DNA of 64,000 bases from Deltaproteobacteria bacterium (lineage in GTDB: Bacteria > Desulfobacterota > Dissulfuribacteria > Dissulfuribacterales > UBA3076): the NCBI GenBank assembly GCA_018399745.1, contig JAGYNZ010000009.1, positions 21,618 to 85,617 of the forward strand, given 5' to 3'. How positions within the stretch are numbered: position 1 is the first letter of the stretch; every line of letters starts with the position of its first letter. The notes beneath the pieces are model-generated. The model had not been told where the DNA came from, searched no databases, and saw only the letters and a program-made list of their open reading frames with translations. This document shows positions 48,171 through 56,478 of the stretch, piece after piece. A program made the translations under genes and the position numbers.

Positions 48171-48731
48171 TTATGGACTATAGGGCAAAACAACTGCATC
48201 AATAACATGAATTATACCGTTCCCTGCCTCTACATCTGTGACAATGATAGTGGCCTCTCGTCCCAGATTGTCAGTCAGGACTCCGCCATCCTGAAACAAA
48301 AATGCTGGGTACAGCATCCTTAGACGTTCCATAATCAAAACGTCCTCGGCATAAAGACGTCCTCTCCTCACATGATAAAGAAGTATTTCAGTCAGGACAT
48401 TTCTGTCAAAAGCTGTTCCTATGTTCGTTTCATCGAGACCTAGATCTGCAAAGGCCTCGTCTGTGGGAGCGAAAACTGTATACTGACCGTTGCCATTTAG
48501 AGCTATAAGGACCGAAGGATCTGCCGCTAAAATAGCTGCAATTAGAGTATCGAAAGACCCCGCAAAAGGTCCTGAAGTATTTACCTCAATAGCCACCTCA
48601 ACAATAGTAGGCCCTGGCTGTCCCTGCCCTCTATCTGACGGCGGTCCCTTTGCAAAAACAGCCGGACTAAACACAAAGGCCAAAAGCCACACCAGAAGAA
48701 AAGGAATGGTGATCCATTTTGTTTTTTTCAT
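48171..48731 (-). CDS. Secreted fasciclin-domain protein
   Basis: A 186-residue protein with a signal peptide (IPFLLVWLLAFVFSPAVFA) and one FAS1 domain. The H1 box is GQYTVFAPTDEAFADLG, and the domain ends with the H2-like IIHVIDAVVLPYSP; NVLTEILLYHVRRGRLYAED lies between them. FAS1 proteins mediate adhesion or are found in extracellular stress gene sets. It stands alone in its immediate area on the minus strand, between the small ORF and the SRPBCC gene. Confidence 0.92.
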   Translation of the reverse strand: MKKTKWITIPFLLVWLLAFVFSPAVFAKGPPSDRGQGQPGPTIVEVAIEVNTSGPFAGSFDTLIAAILAADPSVLIALNGNGQYTVFAPTDEAFADLGLDETNIGTAFDRNVLTEILLYHVRRGRLYAEDVLIMERLRMLYPAFLFQDGGVLTDNLGREATIIVTDVEAGNGIIHVIDAVVLPYSP

Positions 48732-49012
48732 TTCTTTTCTCCTTTGTTTACATGTTATGGCCTATTGGAAATCGCCTTTCAGAGATTAGGGAGCAGATTG
48801 GACGGAGGATGCTTAACTTTTTATATTTATGTATAGTACTGATTTTTTAGAAATCAATACTACAACGAGGATATCTGATTAAATTTGACTTTTTAACTTT
48901 CACGACGGACTTATAAAAGGTATATAATAAAAATTCCTCCGCGAACCATGGCGTGAAACTCGGAATGCCGGGTGGTATAGGAGACACGCAAACTGTTGAG
49001 TTCATTTGACCT

Positions 49013-49588
49013 TTATGAGGGCTGTGAAAATATTTCTGTAAGTACCGATCGCCTGTAGTTGAAGATATCTTCCAGCCGTTTTTTTATCAAAACAGACTGG
49101 ATTATATCGCTCAAAAGACCAAATTTTAAGGCATAATAAACGATATCGGTCATCTCAACACCTGAATCGATTGATTTGAAGTGGTGCTGGTGGCGCCAGA
49201 ACCGATAAGGACCTGATCGTTGTTCATCAATAAAGAAAAAAGGCTCTTCCACACGGGTGATTTCCGACACCCAAGTCATCGGAACCCCCAATAATGGACG
49301 GATGCGGTAGGTCATAACGTCTCCTTTGCGCATCCTTTCAGGTACATCAGATATAATGCTGAAATCCAGCCACGATGGAGTAATCTTTGGTAGATTTTTA
49401 GGAGAAGAAAAAAAGTCCCATGCCACGTCCAACGATACCGTCAGACGTTGTATTCGCTTTAACTGATATGCCTGTATCGATTCATTTTCAAAGTGAGTCG
49501 ATTCTTTCACGGTAAATCTTACGGTGCCATTCCGATATTTATTTCTTTCAATATGATAGGTTTTTTTCAAAAAAGCAAATGGTATCAA
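49013..49588 (-). CDS. SRPBCC-superfamily protein (COG4276-like)
   Basis: A 191-residue protein whose core (about residues 42-185) is an SRPBCC lipid- or ligand-binding fold of the type often annotated cell-division inhibitor-like: VAWDFFSSPKNLPKITPSWL, YRIRPLLGVPMTWVSEITRV, DEQRSGPYRFWRHQHHF and MTDIVYYALKFG. Homologues usually start close to the YQLKRIQ segment, so the first 40 residues may be non-native or the start may be misplaced. Members often lie near photolyase and SDR genes, supporting its assignment to the same functional set. The ligand is unknown. Confidence 0.82.
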   Translation of the reverse strand: MIPFAFLKKTYHIERNKYRNGTVRFTVKESTHFENESIQAYQLKRIQRLTVSLDVAWDFFSSPKNLPKITPSWLDFSIISDVPERMRKGDVMTYRIRPLLGVPMTWVSEITRVEEPFFFIDEQRSGPYRFWRHQHHFKSIDSGVEMTDIVYYALKFGLLSDIIQSVLIKKRLEDIFNYRRSVLTEIFSQPS

Positions 49589-49835
49589 AATAGGTATTTT
49601 GCATTAAAAGACTTCCATAATATAAATGAGACAATTTTTCACATCTTAATGGATTATCCCTTACTGGTGGCATATATGTTGATTAAAAGCCTGCTTAATG
49701 ATTGCCTGAAATTTTGCGTCCTTTTTATACCTGATGAAACGGGCATCTCTTCCGGGAACTGGTAAAATAATTTGATGCTTCGCCCTTCTGAACAATAACT
49801 GGCGCTGAGACTCAAGATGGCGCGCGAAAAGAGCC

Positions 49836-50819
49836 ATGTTTATGACAAATAAAAAGAACCGGGTGATTACTGTGGCGCTTGCCAATCACCGACCGGAAAC
49901 AGTTCAGCCGGCAGCTGAATTGATGACCAGGCACGATGCCATCTTTCTCGAGGAACCGCCGTCCAGAGAACTGGAACAAATGCTCACCGGTAATATTTCA
50001 GTAAATGACTATCTTCAAAATATCGATACAGAGTATCCTGAGTTCAGTCGACAAATGGCTCTTCAACTGAGGAAACTTCACGCTGCTGGAAAGGTGATTA
50101 TAGCCGTAGAGCCATTTCTGGAACACCTGCTCGCTATTCATGAGTTTTTCATAGAAGGTGGCACCCCGGCCGATTTGAGGCCGGATACGGATCGTTTCAG
50201 GGTATATGAGGCGGAACATAAAGCCACAGAGGCCCTGCTGGATTTTTATCGTGCAGCTATCGAGGCCTCCTTTGACGAAACGGTTTCAGCCGTTAAAAGA
50301 TTCGCCAGACAGGATGCAGGCCGGTTTGTCTTACGCGACGAAATGCGGGCCGAGGCCTTAGCAAAACTGGCTCCTGAGTATGAATGCTCATACGTGGAAG
50401 CCGGCCAGATGCACTATTACCTCTGGCATCGTCTTAATCTTCTGGTTGGATATAAAATTGCTGTCAGACCCAACTTTTTGATGGCGCCAGTAGTCAGAAA
50501 CTTTGACTCCGAAAGACACCTCTATGGACCGGGTGACATTCTAACCCTGCTCTATATTTTTCACCCATCGTTTCAGGGTCCTCTTGAGGACCTGCTGGCT
50601 GCCCGAAGCCTTATATACAACAAGTTGATAGAAAAAAACGAAATGCCGGTTTCCATTGATACGTTCCCACATACCCGAAATGAGCTGCAAACGTCGGCAA
50701 CAGTAAAAAAGCTTTCGATGGCAGACTGCCGGTGCCTTTTCTCGATCCTTCGACGGACGGACACCCAACACTCAGTGAAACTGGTTGACAGCTACCTCAG
50801 TCACAAGGGAATACGCTGA
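49836..50819 (+). CDS. Unrecognised 327-residue protein
   Basis: I do not recognise the family. The start MFMTNKKNRVITVALANHRP, the phrase DAIFLEEPPSRELEQMLTG and GKVIIAVEPFLEHLLAIHEF recall the TraB/ChaN/TIKI fold in pattern only (glutamate pair, central acidic loop). The rest is helical with no signal peptide and no membrane helix. It is divergent from the SRPBCC gene with about 250 bp between the starts. TrmO-like and SAM-hydrolase genes follow on the same strand after a 290-bp gap. Confidence 0.72.
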   Translation: MFMTNKKNRVITVALANHRPETVQPAAELMTRHDAIFLEEPPSRELEQMLTGNISVNDYLQNIDTEYPEFSRQMALQLRKLHAAGKVIIAVEPFLEHLLAIHEFFIEGGTPADLRPDTDRFRVYEAEHKATEALLDFYRAAIEASFDETVSAVKRFARQDAGRFVLRDEMRAEALAKLAPEYECSYVEAGQMHYYLWHRLNLLVGYKIAVRPNFLMAPVVRNFDSERHLYGPGDILTLLYIFHPSFQGPLEDLLAARSLIYNKLIEKNEMPVSIDTFPHTRNELQTSATVKKLSMADCRCLFSILRRTDTQHSVKLVDSYLSHKGIR

Positions 50820-51111
50820 CTCAGGCCTTTGTGATATATGTCAGTTTTTATTATCTAAAAAATATTCTTTGGCATTCTTTTGCAATAAGTTGCGGTTTTA
50901 CCTAAGCCGTTTTAAAGAGTATGTATTTGACAATATTCCTGTCCGGTAAAGGGCATAAAGCAGAAATAAAGGTCCTTAACGAAAAAAATATTGAAAGGTT
51001 TCAAAAATGGTAGAAAACTGGCATTTTTTATAATGTTTCTTCAATGCACGATGAATAATGAATGATCTGATTGATATATGCGGTTCATAATAAAAAGATA
51101 AGGAGTCACTT

Positions 51112-51648
51112 ATGAGATCGCTAATGGTGCTTATACATATTGGTTTCATAGCTACATTACTGATTCAATTCTGCTCGGCAAATGCCCAGGACTCAAAACA
51201 GATAACTGAAAAACAGTTCGTACTTAAGCCCATTGGCTTTGTGCAAAAAGAAAAAGGACGGACCACGCTTGAACTGAATAAAAATCTTGTTCCAGCCTGT
51301 CTTGGACTCGACGGTTTCTCTCATGTGTGGGTCCTGTGGTGGTTCAACCATAATGACACACCGGAAAAACGCTCTATGTTGCAAGTGCACCCCCGCGGGA
51401 ACCGAAACAACCCTCTGACTGGAGTATTTGCGTGCCGTTCACCGGTCAGACCGAATCCTATTGCTCTAACCCTCTGCCGCATTCACTCGGTCAAAAATAA
51501 TGTAATTGAGATTGACAAAATTGATGCATTTGCCAATACGCCCATTCTGGATCTCAAGCCTTACATACCAGGCTATGATTCCACCCCCGCAACCGTCGCG
51601 GATTGGCTGATAAAAAGCAACAAGGCTATTGGTAGCAGTCCGCGCTGA
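51112..51648 (+). CDS. Exported TrmO (TsaA/YaeB)-family protein
   Basis: A 178-residue protein with an apparent cleavable signal peptide (MRSLMVLIHIGFIATLLIQF with SANA as the cleavage site). A complete TsaA-like domain follows: LKPIGFVQKEKG, LDGFSHVWVLWWFN, VFACRSPVRPNPIALTLCRI and NTPILDLKPYIPGYD. TrmO adds a methyl group from SAM to t6A37 of tRNA in the cytoplasm. A periplasmic copy cannot do that, so this member may have another SAM-related or binding role. AAGGAG lies eight bases upstream of the ATG. The SAM-hydrolase gene follows after about 105 bp. Confidence 0.85.
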   Translation: MRSLMVLIHIGFIATLLIQFCSANAQDSKQITEKQFVLKPIGFVQKEKGRTTLELNKNLVPACLGLDGFSHVWVLWWFNHNDTPEKRSMLQVHPRGNRNNPLTGVFACRSPVRPNPIALTLCRIHSVKNNVIEIDKIDAFANTPILDLKPYIPGYDSTPATVADWLIKSNKAIGSSPR

Positions 51649-51753
51649 CCCTTAAATTTGTTTTGCAGACTATTTTATTTCGTTTATACTAAGATTTTAG
51701 ATACCAGAACTGTATTTATTAAGCTCATCTCAGCCCAATCTGGCGGAATAGCG

Positions 51754-52530
51754 ATGATCCTGGCCTTTCTGAGTGATTTCGGATTAAAGGACCCTTATGT
51801 GGGCATAGTCAAGGCAGTCATGCTGGGCATTAATCCGGCCCTGCAGATTGTGGACATAAGCCATCAAATCGCCCCGCAGAATGTAATGGAAGGGTCCTTT
51901 GTCCTGGGCTCGGCCTTCAGGGAATTCCCTATTGGGACCACTTTTCTCAACGTGGTCGATCCGGGTGTCGGATCTCAAAGGATCGGTCTATTGGCTGTTA
52001 CGGAGCATTATACGTTTCTGGCACCGGACAATGGTCTTTTGAGCATGGTCTTCCGATACTCCCCAAAAGTAACCTGCTTCAGTATAGAGAATAGCCAGTA
52101 CTTCAGGCATCCGGTCAGCAATACATTCCACGGAAGAGATATCTTTGCCCCGGTTGCTGCCCATCTCACACGTGGAGTAGCACCTCATTCCTTCGGCCCT
52201 TCCTGCCGTAGCCCTGTCCGGTTTCAATGGCCCGAACCTATTGTCAAAGATCAGTACATCGAAGGTGAAGTGATATATATAGACGGTTTCGGAAACCTGG
52301 TCCTCAATGTATCTGCTGACCTCCTCCGGCACAGGCGACCTATCAGGAAACAGTTCAGGATCAATATAAAGGGAATGGAATTGTCATTACTAAACACCTA
52401 CTCAGACGTAGCCAGGGGAGAGACTGCCGCCCTTATCGGAAGTTATGGCTATCTGGAAGTAGCAGTAAATCAGGGAAGTGCAGCAGAGGTGCTCGCTGCT
52501 GGTGTCGGTGTACCTGTTGTTATTAGATAA
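51754..52530 (+). CDS. SAM hydroxide adenosyltransferase (DUF62)
   Basis: The family cleaves S-adenosylmethionine to adenosine and methionine using hydroxide, and is related to the fluorinase/chlorinase fold. With the ATG at 51754 it is 258 residues; the ORF track start at 51658 precedes it by 32 residues unlike the family. Landmarks are FLSDFGLKDPYVGIVKAVML, VVDPGVGSQRIG, APDNGLLSM, FHGRDIFAPVAAHL and GEVIYIDGFGN. Its biological role is unknown. It follows the TrmO-like gene, so two SAM-linked proteins are neighbours here. Confidence 0.92.
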   Translation: MILAFLSDFGLKDPYVGIVKAVMLGINPALQIVDISHQIAPQNVMEGSFVLGSAFREFPIGTTFLNVVDPGVGSQRIGLLAVTEHYTFLAPDNGLLSMVFRYSPKVTCFSIENSQYFRHPVSNTFHGRDIFAPVAAHLTRGVAPHSFGPSCRSPVRFQWPEPIVKDQYIEGEVIYIDGFGNLVLNVSADLLRHRRPIRKQFRINIKGMELSLLNTYSDVARGETAALIGSYGYLEVAVNQGSAAEVLAAGVGVPVVIR

Positions 52531-52634
52531 GTGCCAGAACCTAAGCAATAAAAACTGCTTTTTTGATTTTAATCACTAAATTCCTAAATTCAGTTTTAGT
52601 ATGTAAACAGATAAAAGTGCCCTCGAGCACTTTC

Positions 52635-53000
52635 TCATACGAGTAAATTCTCTATAGTCTTTTTCAACTCCTTTATTTCAAAGGGCTTGGGAAGAATACG
52701 GTCGGCCTTTTTCTCATTAGCCAGTTCTTCAGCGTGATATCCATAACCGGTAATGGCAATTACGGGTATATCAGGTTGATTTTGTTTAATAACAGTTATG
52801 ATGCCAATGCCGCTGACATAAGGCATGGTTATGTCAGTTACTACCAGGTTATAGTCTCCGGCCTTAATTTCCTTCAGGCCCTCCAGTCCATCACTTGCTG
52901 TAACGACCTCATAGCCTAAATAGGTCAGGTAATCCTTTAGCATACTGAGGACCTGCTGATCATCTTCGATAACAAGTATGCGTTTTTTATTTTTTTCCAT
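52635..53000 (-). CDS. Single-domain response regulator (receiver only)
   Basis: A 121-residue lone receiver: RILVIEDDQQVLSMLKDY, phospho-Asp in LVVTDITMPYVSGIGI, Thr in VIAITGYGYHAEE and Lys in ILPKPFEIKELKKTI. No output domain and no kinase gene next to it. It is on the minus strand between the SAM hydrolase and ispG. It could serve any of the orphan kinases in this window. Confidence 0.9.
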   Translation of the reverse strand: MEKNKKRILVIEDDQQVLSMLKDYLTYLGYEVVTASDGLEGLKEIKAGDYNLVVTDITMPYVSGIGIITVIKQNQPDIPVIAITGYGYHAEELANEKKADRILPKPFEIKELKKTIENLLV

Positions 53001-53421
53001 TTTTTAAACAATAAGAGAATTTTATTAACATAAAAACTGTTTTATTCGGTAAATGTGCAAAGTCTCCACGGAAAGAAAAATATCCAGGGATTAAGATAAA
53101 TTATTGATTTATATTTTCTGATCCCTTAGGTTTTAGATATAGTTCATTTATTCAGAAAATGTCAATTAAAGAATTTAAGGTTATTATATTTATTTTATTT
53201 TCTGTACGCCTTAGTTCCACAATTCCTGAATTTATATTACAGGATTTTTTGTTTTGAACATAGATTACAAGGATGGTCGTAGATTGGGCAGTGAAACTAC
53301 ATCCTGTCTCTTCAAGGTAGGCCGAAAGGCATTATTATCACTATATATAAATTTAGAGCTATGATAACGACCTTTCTGCCTCCACATTGCCCAATCGCCA
53401 ACACTGTTTTATCATATCAAT
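53001..53421. other. Divergent intergenic region, receiver gene to ispG
   Basis: About 420 bp, very AT-rich with long T and A runs. No ORF, tRNA or structured RNA is supported; promoters of both genes must lie here but no clear consensus pair was seen. Confidence 0.4.
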
Positions 53422-54525
53422 ATGGAACAAAACATTTCTAACATAGTCCATGCACGCAGAAAGACCCGTGTAATTCATGTCGGGGATATACCAATTGGCG
53501 GCGATTTCCCTATTGCTGTCCAGTCTATGACCAATAAAGATACACGGGATATCCAGGGTACTGTTGCACAAATCCGCCGTTTGCAGGAGGTCGGGTGCGA
53601 AATTATAAGGGTGGCAGTGCCTGATACCGCTTCCGCCGAAGCGATTTCAGAGATTAAAAAATCGATTTCCATACCTGTTATTGCAGATATACATTTCGAC
53701 TGGCGTCTGGCTGTGGCCTCAATAGAGGCCGGCGCCGACTGCATAAGGATAAATCCCGGGAACATCGGGGGGCGGAAAAAGCTGGCAAAGGTAGTAGAAA
53801 AGGTCAAGGAATACGCAATATCCATGAGGGTGGGGGTCAATGCAGGCTCTCTGGAAAGGGATATCAGAAAAAAATTCAGAGGCCCTGTACCTGAAGCCCT
53901 TGTGGAAAGCGCCCTCAGAAATATCGGTCTCGTAGTTGATATGGGGTGCGAGTCTATCAAAATTTCCATAAAATCCTCCAATGTGCTTAATACAGTGGAT
54001 GCCTACCGTCAGCTTTCCCGGAAAACGGACTTCCCTCTGCATCTGGGTGTAACTGAAGCAGGGGGACTTATTCCAGGAACCGTCAAGAGCAGCATCGCCC
54101 TTGCGATCCTCTTCATTGATGGCATTGGTGATACGATGAGGGTTTCGCTGACCAGAGACCCGATAGAAGAAGTCCGTGTAGCATACGAGATACTTCGAGC
54201 ACTGGACCTGAGGCATCGCGGTCCGGAGATAATTTCATGTCCCACGTGTGGTCGTTGTGAGATAGATCTCTTTTCTCTGGCTTCTGAGATAGAGCGCAGG
54301 GCGCAAACGATCCCCTATCCATTAAAGCTGGCTGTAATGGGATGCATTGTAAACGGCCCTGGAGAGGCCAGAGAAGCGGATATCGGCCTTGCCGGAGGAA
54401 AAGGCGTAGGCCTTGTTTTCAAGGGAGATCACCTTTTAAAAAAGGTGCCTGAGCAAGAACTCCTGGAAACGTTTTGGGCAGAAGTAGAAAAGTTGACGGA
54501 AATCGAAAGGCTCAAAGATAAATAA
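53422..54525 (+). CDS. ispG: 4-hydroxy-3-methylbut-2-en-1-yl diphosphate synthase (flavodoxin)
   Basis: IspG makes HMBPP from MEcPP in the non-mevalonate isoprenoid pathway using a [4Fe-4S] cluster. The 367-residue length is standard. The TIM-barrel part has VQSMTNKDTRDIQGTVAQI, PVIADIHFDWRLAVASIEAG and RINPGNIGG. The cluster domain has ISCPTCGRCEIDL and AVMGCIVNGPGEAREADIGL with the three cysteine ligands. The start MEQNISNIVHARRKTR fits the family although the ribosome site is weak. It is well separated from its neighbours. Confidence 0.96.
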   Translation: MEQNISNIVHARRKTRVIHVGDIPIGGDFPIAVQSMTNKDTRDIQGTVAQIRRLQEVGCEIIRVAVPDTASAEAISEIKKSISIPVIADIHFDWRLAVASIEAGADCIRINPGNIGGRKKLAKVVEKVKEYAISMRVGVNAGSLERDIRKKFRGPVPEALVESALRNIGLVVDMGCESIKISIKSSNVLNTVDAYRQLSRKTDFPLHLGVTEAGGLIPGTVKSSIALAILFIDGIGDTMRVSLTRDPIEEVRVAYEILRALDLRHRGPEIISCPTCGRCEIDLFSLASEIERRAQTIPYPLKLAVMGCIVNGPGEAREADIGLAGGKGVGLVFKGDHLLKKVPEQELLETFWAEVEKLTEIERLKDK

Positions 54526-54768
54526 CAATAACAATTCAGACCTGGATCTTTTCACAGCATATTGACATTATAGGTATTTATTGACACTGCCGCAAAGTTG
54601 ATCAGTGATGTTAAGATATTGGAATGACGTAAAAACAATAACAAAAAATCCTCTAAGTTCAATATTCCAGTATTCAACCAACTGGGTCGAAGTCCCCTAT
54701 TTTTCTCCATGCCGGCTTCCAGGTATTATGAAAAGTTGTAAAAATAAATAAAAGAAAGGTAGAGGATA

Positions 54769-56478
54769 ATGAAATATTCCAGACTTTTTTTGCCTACCTT
54801 AAAAGAGGTCCCTGCAGAGGCAGAGGTCATATCACACAAACTGTTGTTAAGGGCCGGCATGATTAGAAAGTTGGCCTCAGGCCTCTATTCGTATCTGCCT
54901 TTGGGCCTTAAATCCCTTCGTAAGGTAGAAAAGATAATCAGAGAAGAGATGGACCGTGCCGGTGCGCAGGAAGTGCTCCTGCCTATAGTCCAGCCGTCAG
55001 AACTCTGGCGTGAAAGCGGAAGATGGGAGCATTACGGAAAGGAACTCCTGCGTTTTGAGGACAGACACGGCAGGGCCAGCTGCCTCGGGCCTACTCACGA
55101 AGAGGTAATTACAGACATTGTGCGAAAGGAGGTCCGATCCTATAGGGACCTTCCACTGAACCTGTATCAGATCCAGACAAAGTTCAGGGACGAGATCAGG
55201 CCCCGCTTCGGCCTCATGCGTGGCAGAGAGTTTATAATGAAAGACGCTTACAGCTTTGATGTGGACGATGAGGCCCTTGAAAAGACCTATCAGGTTATGT
55301 ACAAGGCGTATTGCCGAATATTCGAGCGATGTGGTCTTGATTTCAGGCCTGTTGAGGCGGATACCGGCAGTATGGGCGGACATGCTTCCCATGAATTCAT
55401 GGTTATGTCGAATACAGGAGAAGACCAAATAGCCTGTTGTACATCTTGTAATTATGCAGCTAACGTTGAACTTGCTCCTGTCATTCAGTCACCACATCAC
55501 CAAAATGCCGAATCAGTAAATCACCAGATTACCAAAGTCAGTACTCCGGGCAAACGTTCAGTAAAAGAGGTGACGGAGTTCCTGGGGATATCTGCGGATC
55601 ACCTGGTCAAAACCCTTATAATGATCGCTGATGATAGACCTGTTGCGGCCCTCATAAGGGGCGATCATGAGCTTAATAATATAAAACTTAAACGCTTTTT
55701 GGGGGTAGAAACCCTTAATTTCGCCGACGAAGCCACGGTCCGAAGTGTTACCGGAGCGCCTGTCGGATTTTCAGGACCTGCAGGACTTTCCAAAGGCTTA
55801 AAGGTCGTAGCGGATCAGGACATTTCCACACTGAAAAATTTCGTAACAGGCGCAAATGAGCCTGATGCCCACTTTACCGGGGTAAACTGGAACAGAGACA
55901 TTCCGGTGCCGGAATTTGCAGACATCAGGGTCATTACTGAAGGAGATCCATGCCCCAATTGTAAAGGTAAGATAGAACTTAAACGCGGAATAGAGGTTGG
56001 GCACATTTTCAAGCTTGGGACCAAATACAGTGCATCCATGGGGGCTACATTCCTGGATGATACCGGAGAGAAACAGCCGGCCGTTATGGGATGTTACGGT
56101 ATAGGCGTGGGACGAACAGTAGCGGCGGCCATAGAACAAAACCACGATGAGAACGGCATTATCTTTCCAATATCAATCGCTCCATTTGAGGTAATAATCT
56201 CGCTGGTTAACATCAATGATAATTTGATGTCAAAGGCCGCGGAAGATATATACAATGGATTGCTGGCCCAAGGTGTAGAGGTCCTGCTTGATGATCGCGA
56301 GGAGCGTCCCGGTGTAAAATTCAAAGATGCGGACTTACTGGGGATTCCATTACGGATTGTTGTGGGCAAGCGACTCAAGGAAAAAGACGAGATAGAAATC
56401 AGGAGCCGTGGCACAGGCAATATCATCTCAGTAAAAAAGAACGAAGCCGTCAAAAAGGCCGTTGAAATACTCCGGTGA
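54769..56478 (+). CDS. proS: Prolyl-tRNA synthetase (bacterial type, with editing insertion)
   Basis: ProS charges tRNA-Pro and hydrolyses Ala-tRNA-Pro. The 569-residue protein has class II motif 1 (YLPLGLKSLRKVEKIIREEM), motif 2 (TKFRDEIRPRFGLMRGREFI) and motif 3 (CYGIGVGRTVAAAIEQNH). A YbaK-like insertion between motifs 2 and 3 (about residues 225-390) carries KTLIMIADDRPVAALIRGDH. The anticodon-binding domain ends it. GAAAGGTAGAGG lies before the ATG. Its stop overlaps the rel start (GTGA), and tRNA-Pro is encoded elsewhere in the window. Confidence 0.97.
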   Translation: MKYSRLFLPTLKEVPAEAEVISHKLLLRAGMIRKLASGLYSYLPLGLKSLRKVEKIIREEMDRAGAQEVLLPIVQPSELWRESGRWEHYGKELLRFEDRHGRASCLGPTHEEVITDIVRKEVRSYRDLPLNLYQIQTKFRDEIRPRFGLMRGREFIMKDAYSFDVDDEALEKTYQVMYKAYCRIFERCGLDFRPVEADTGSMGGHASHEFMVMSNTGEDQIACCTSCNYAANVELAPVIQSPHHQNAESVNHQITKVSTPGKRSVKEVTEFLGISADHLVKTLIMIADDRPVAALIRGDHELNNIKLKRFLGVETLNFADEATVRSVTGAPVGFSGPAGLSKGLKVVADQDISTLKNFVTGANEPDAHFTGVNWNRDIPVPEFADIRVITEGDPCPNCKGKIELKRGIEVGHIFKLGTKYSASMGATFLDDTGEKQPAVMGCYGIGVGRTVAAAIEQNHDENGIIFPISIAPFEVIISLVNINDNLMSKAAEDIYNGLLAQGVEVLLDDREERPGVKFKDADLLGIPLRIVVGKRLKEKDEIEIRSRGTGNIISVKKNEAVKKAVEILR

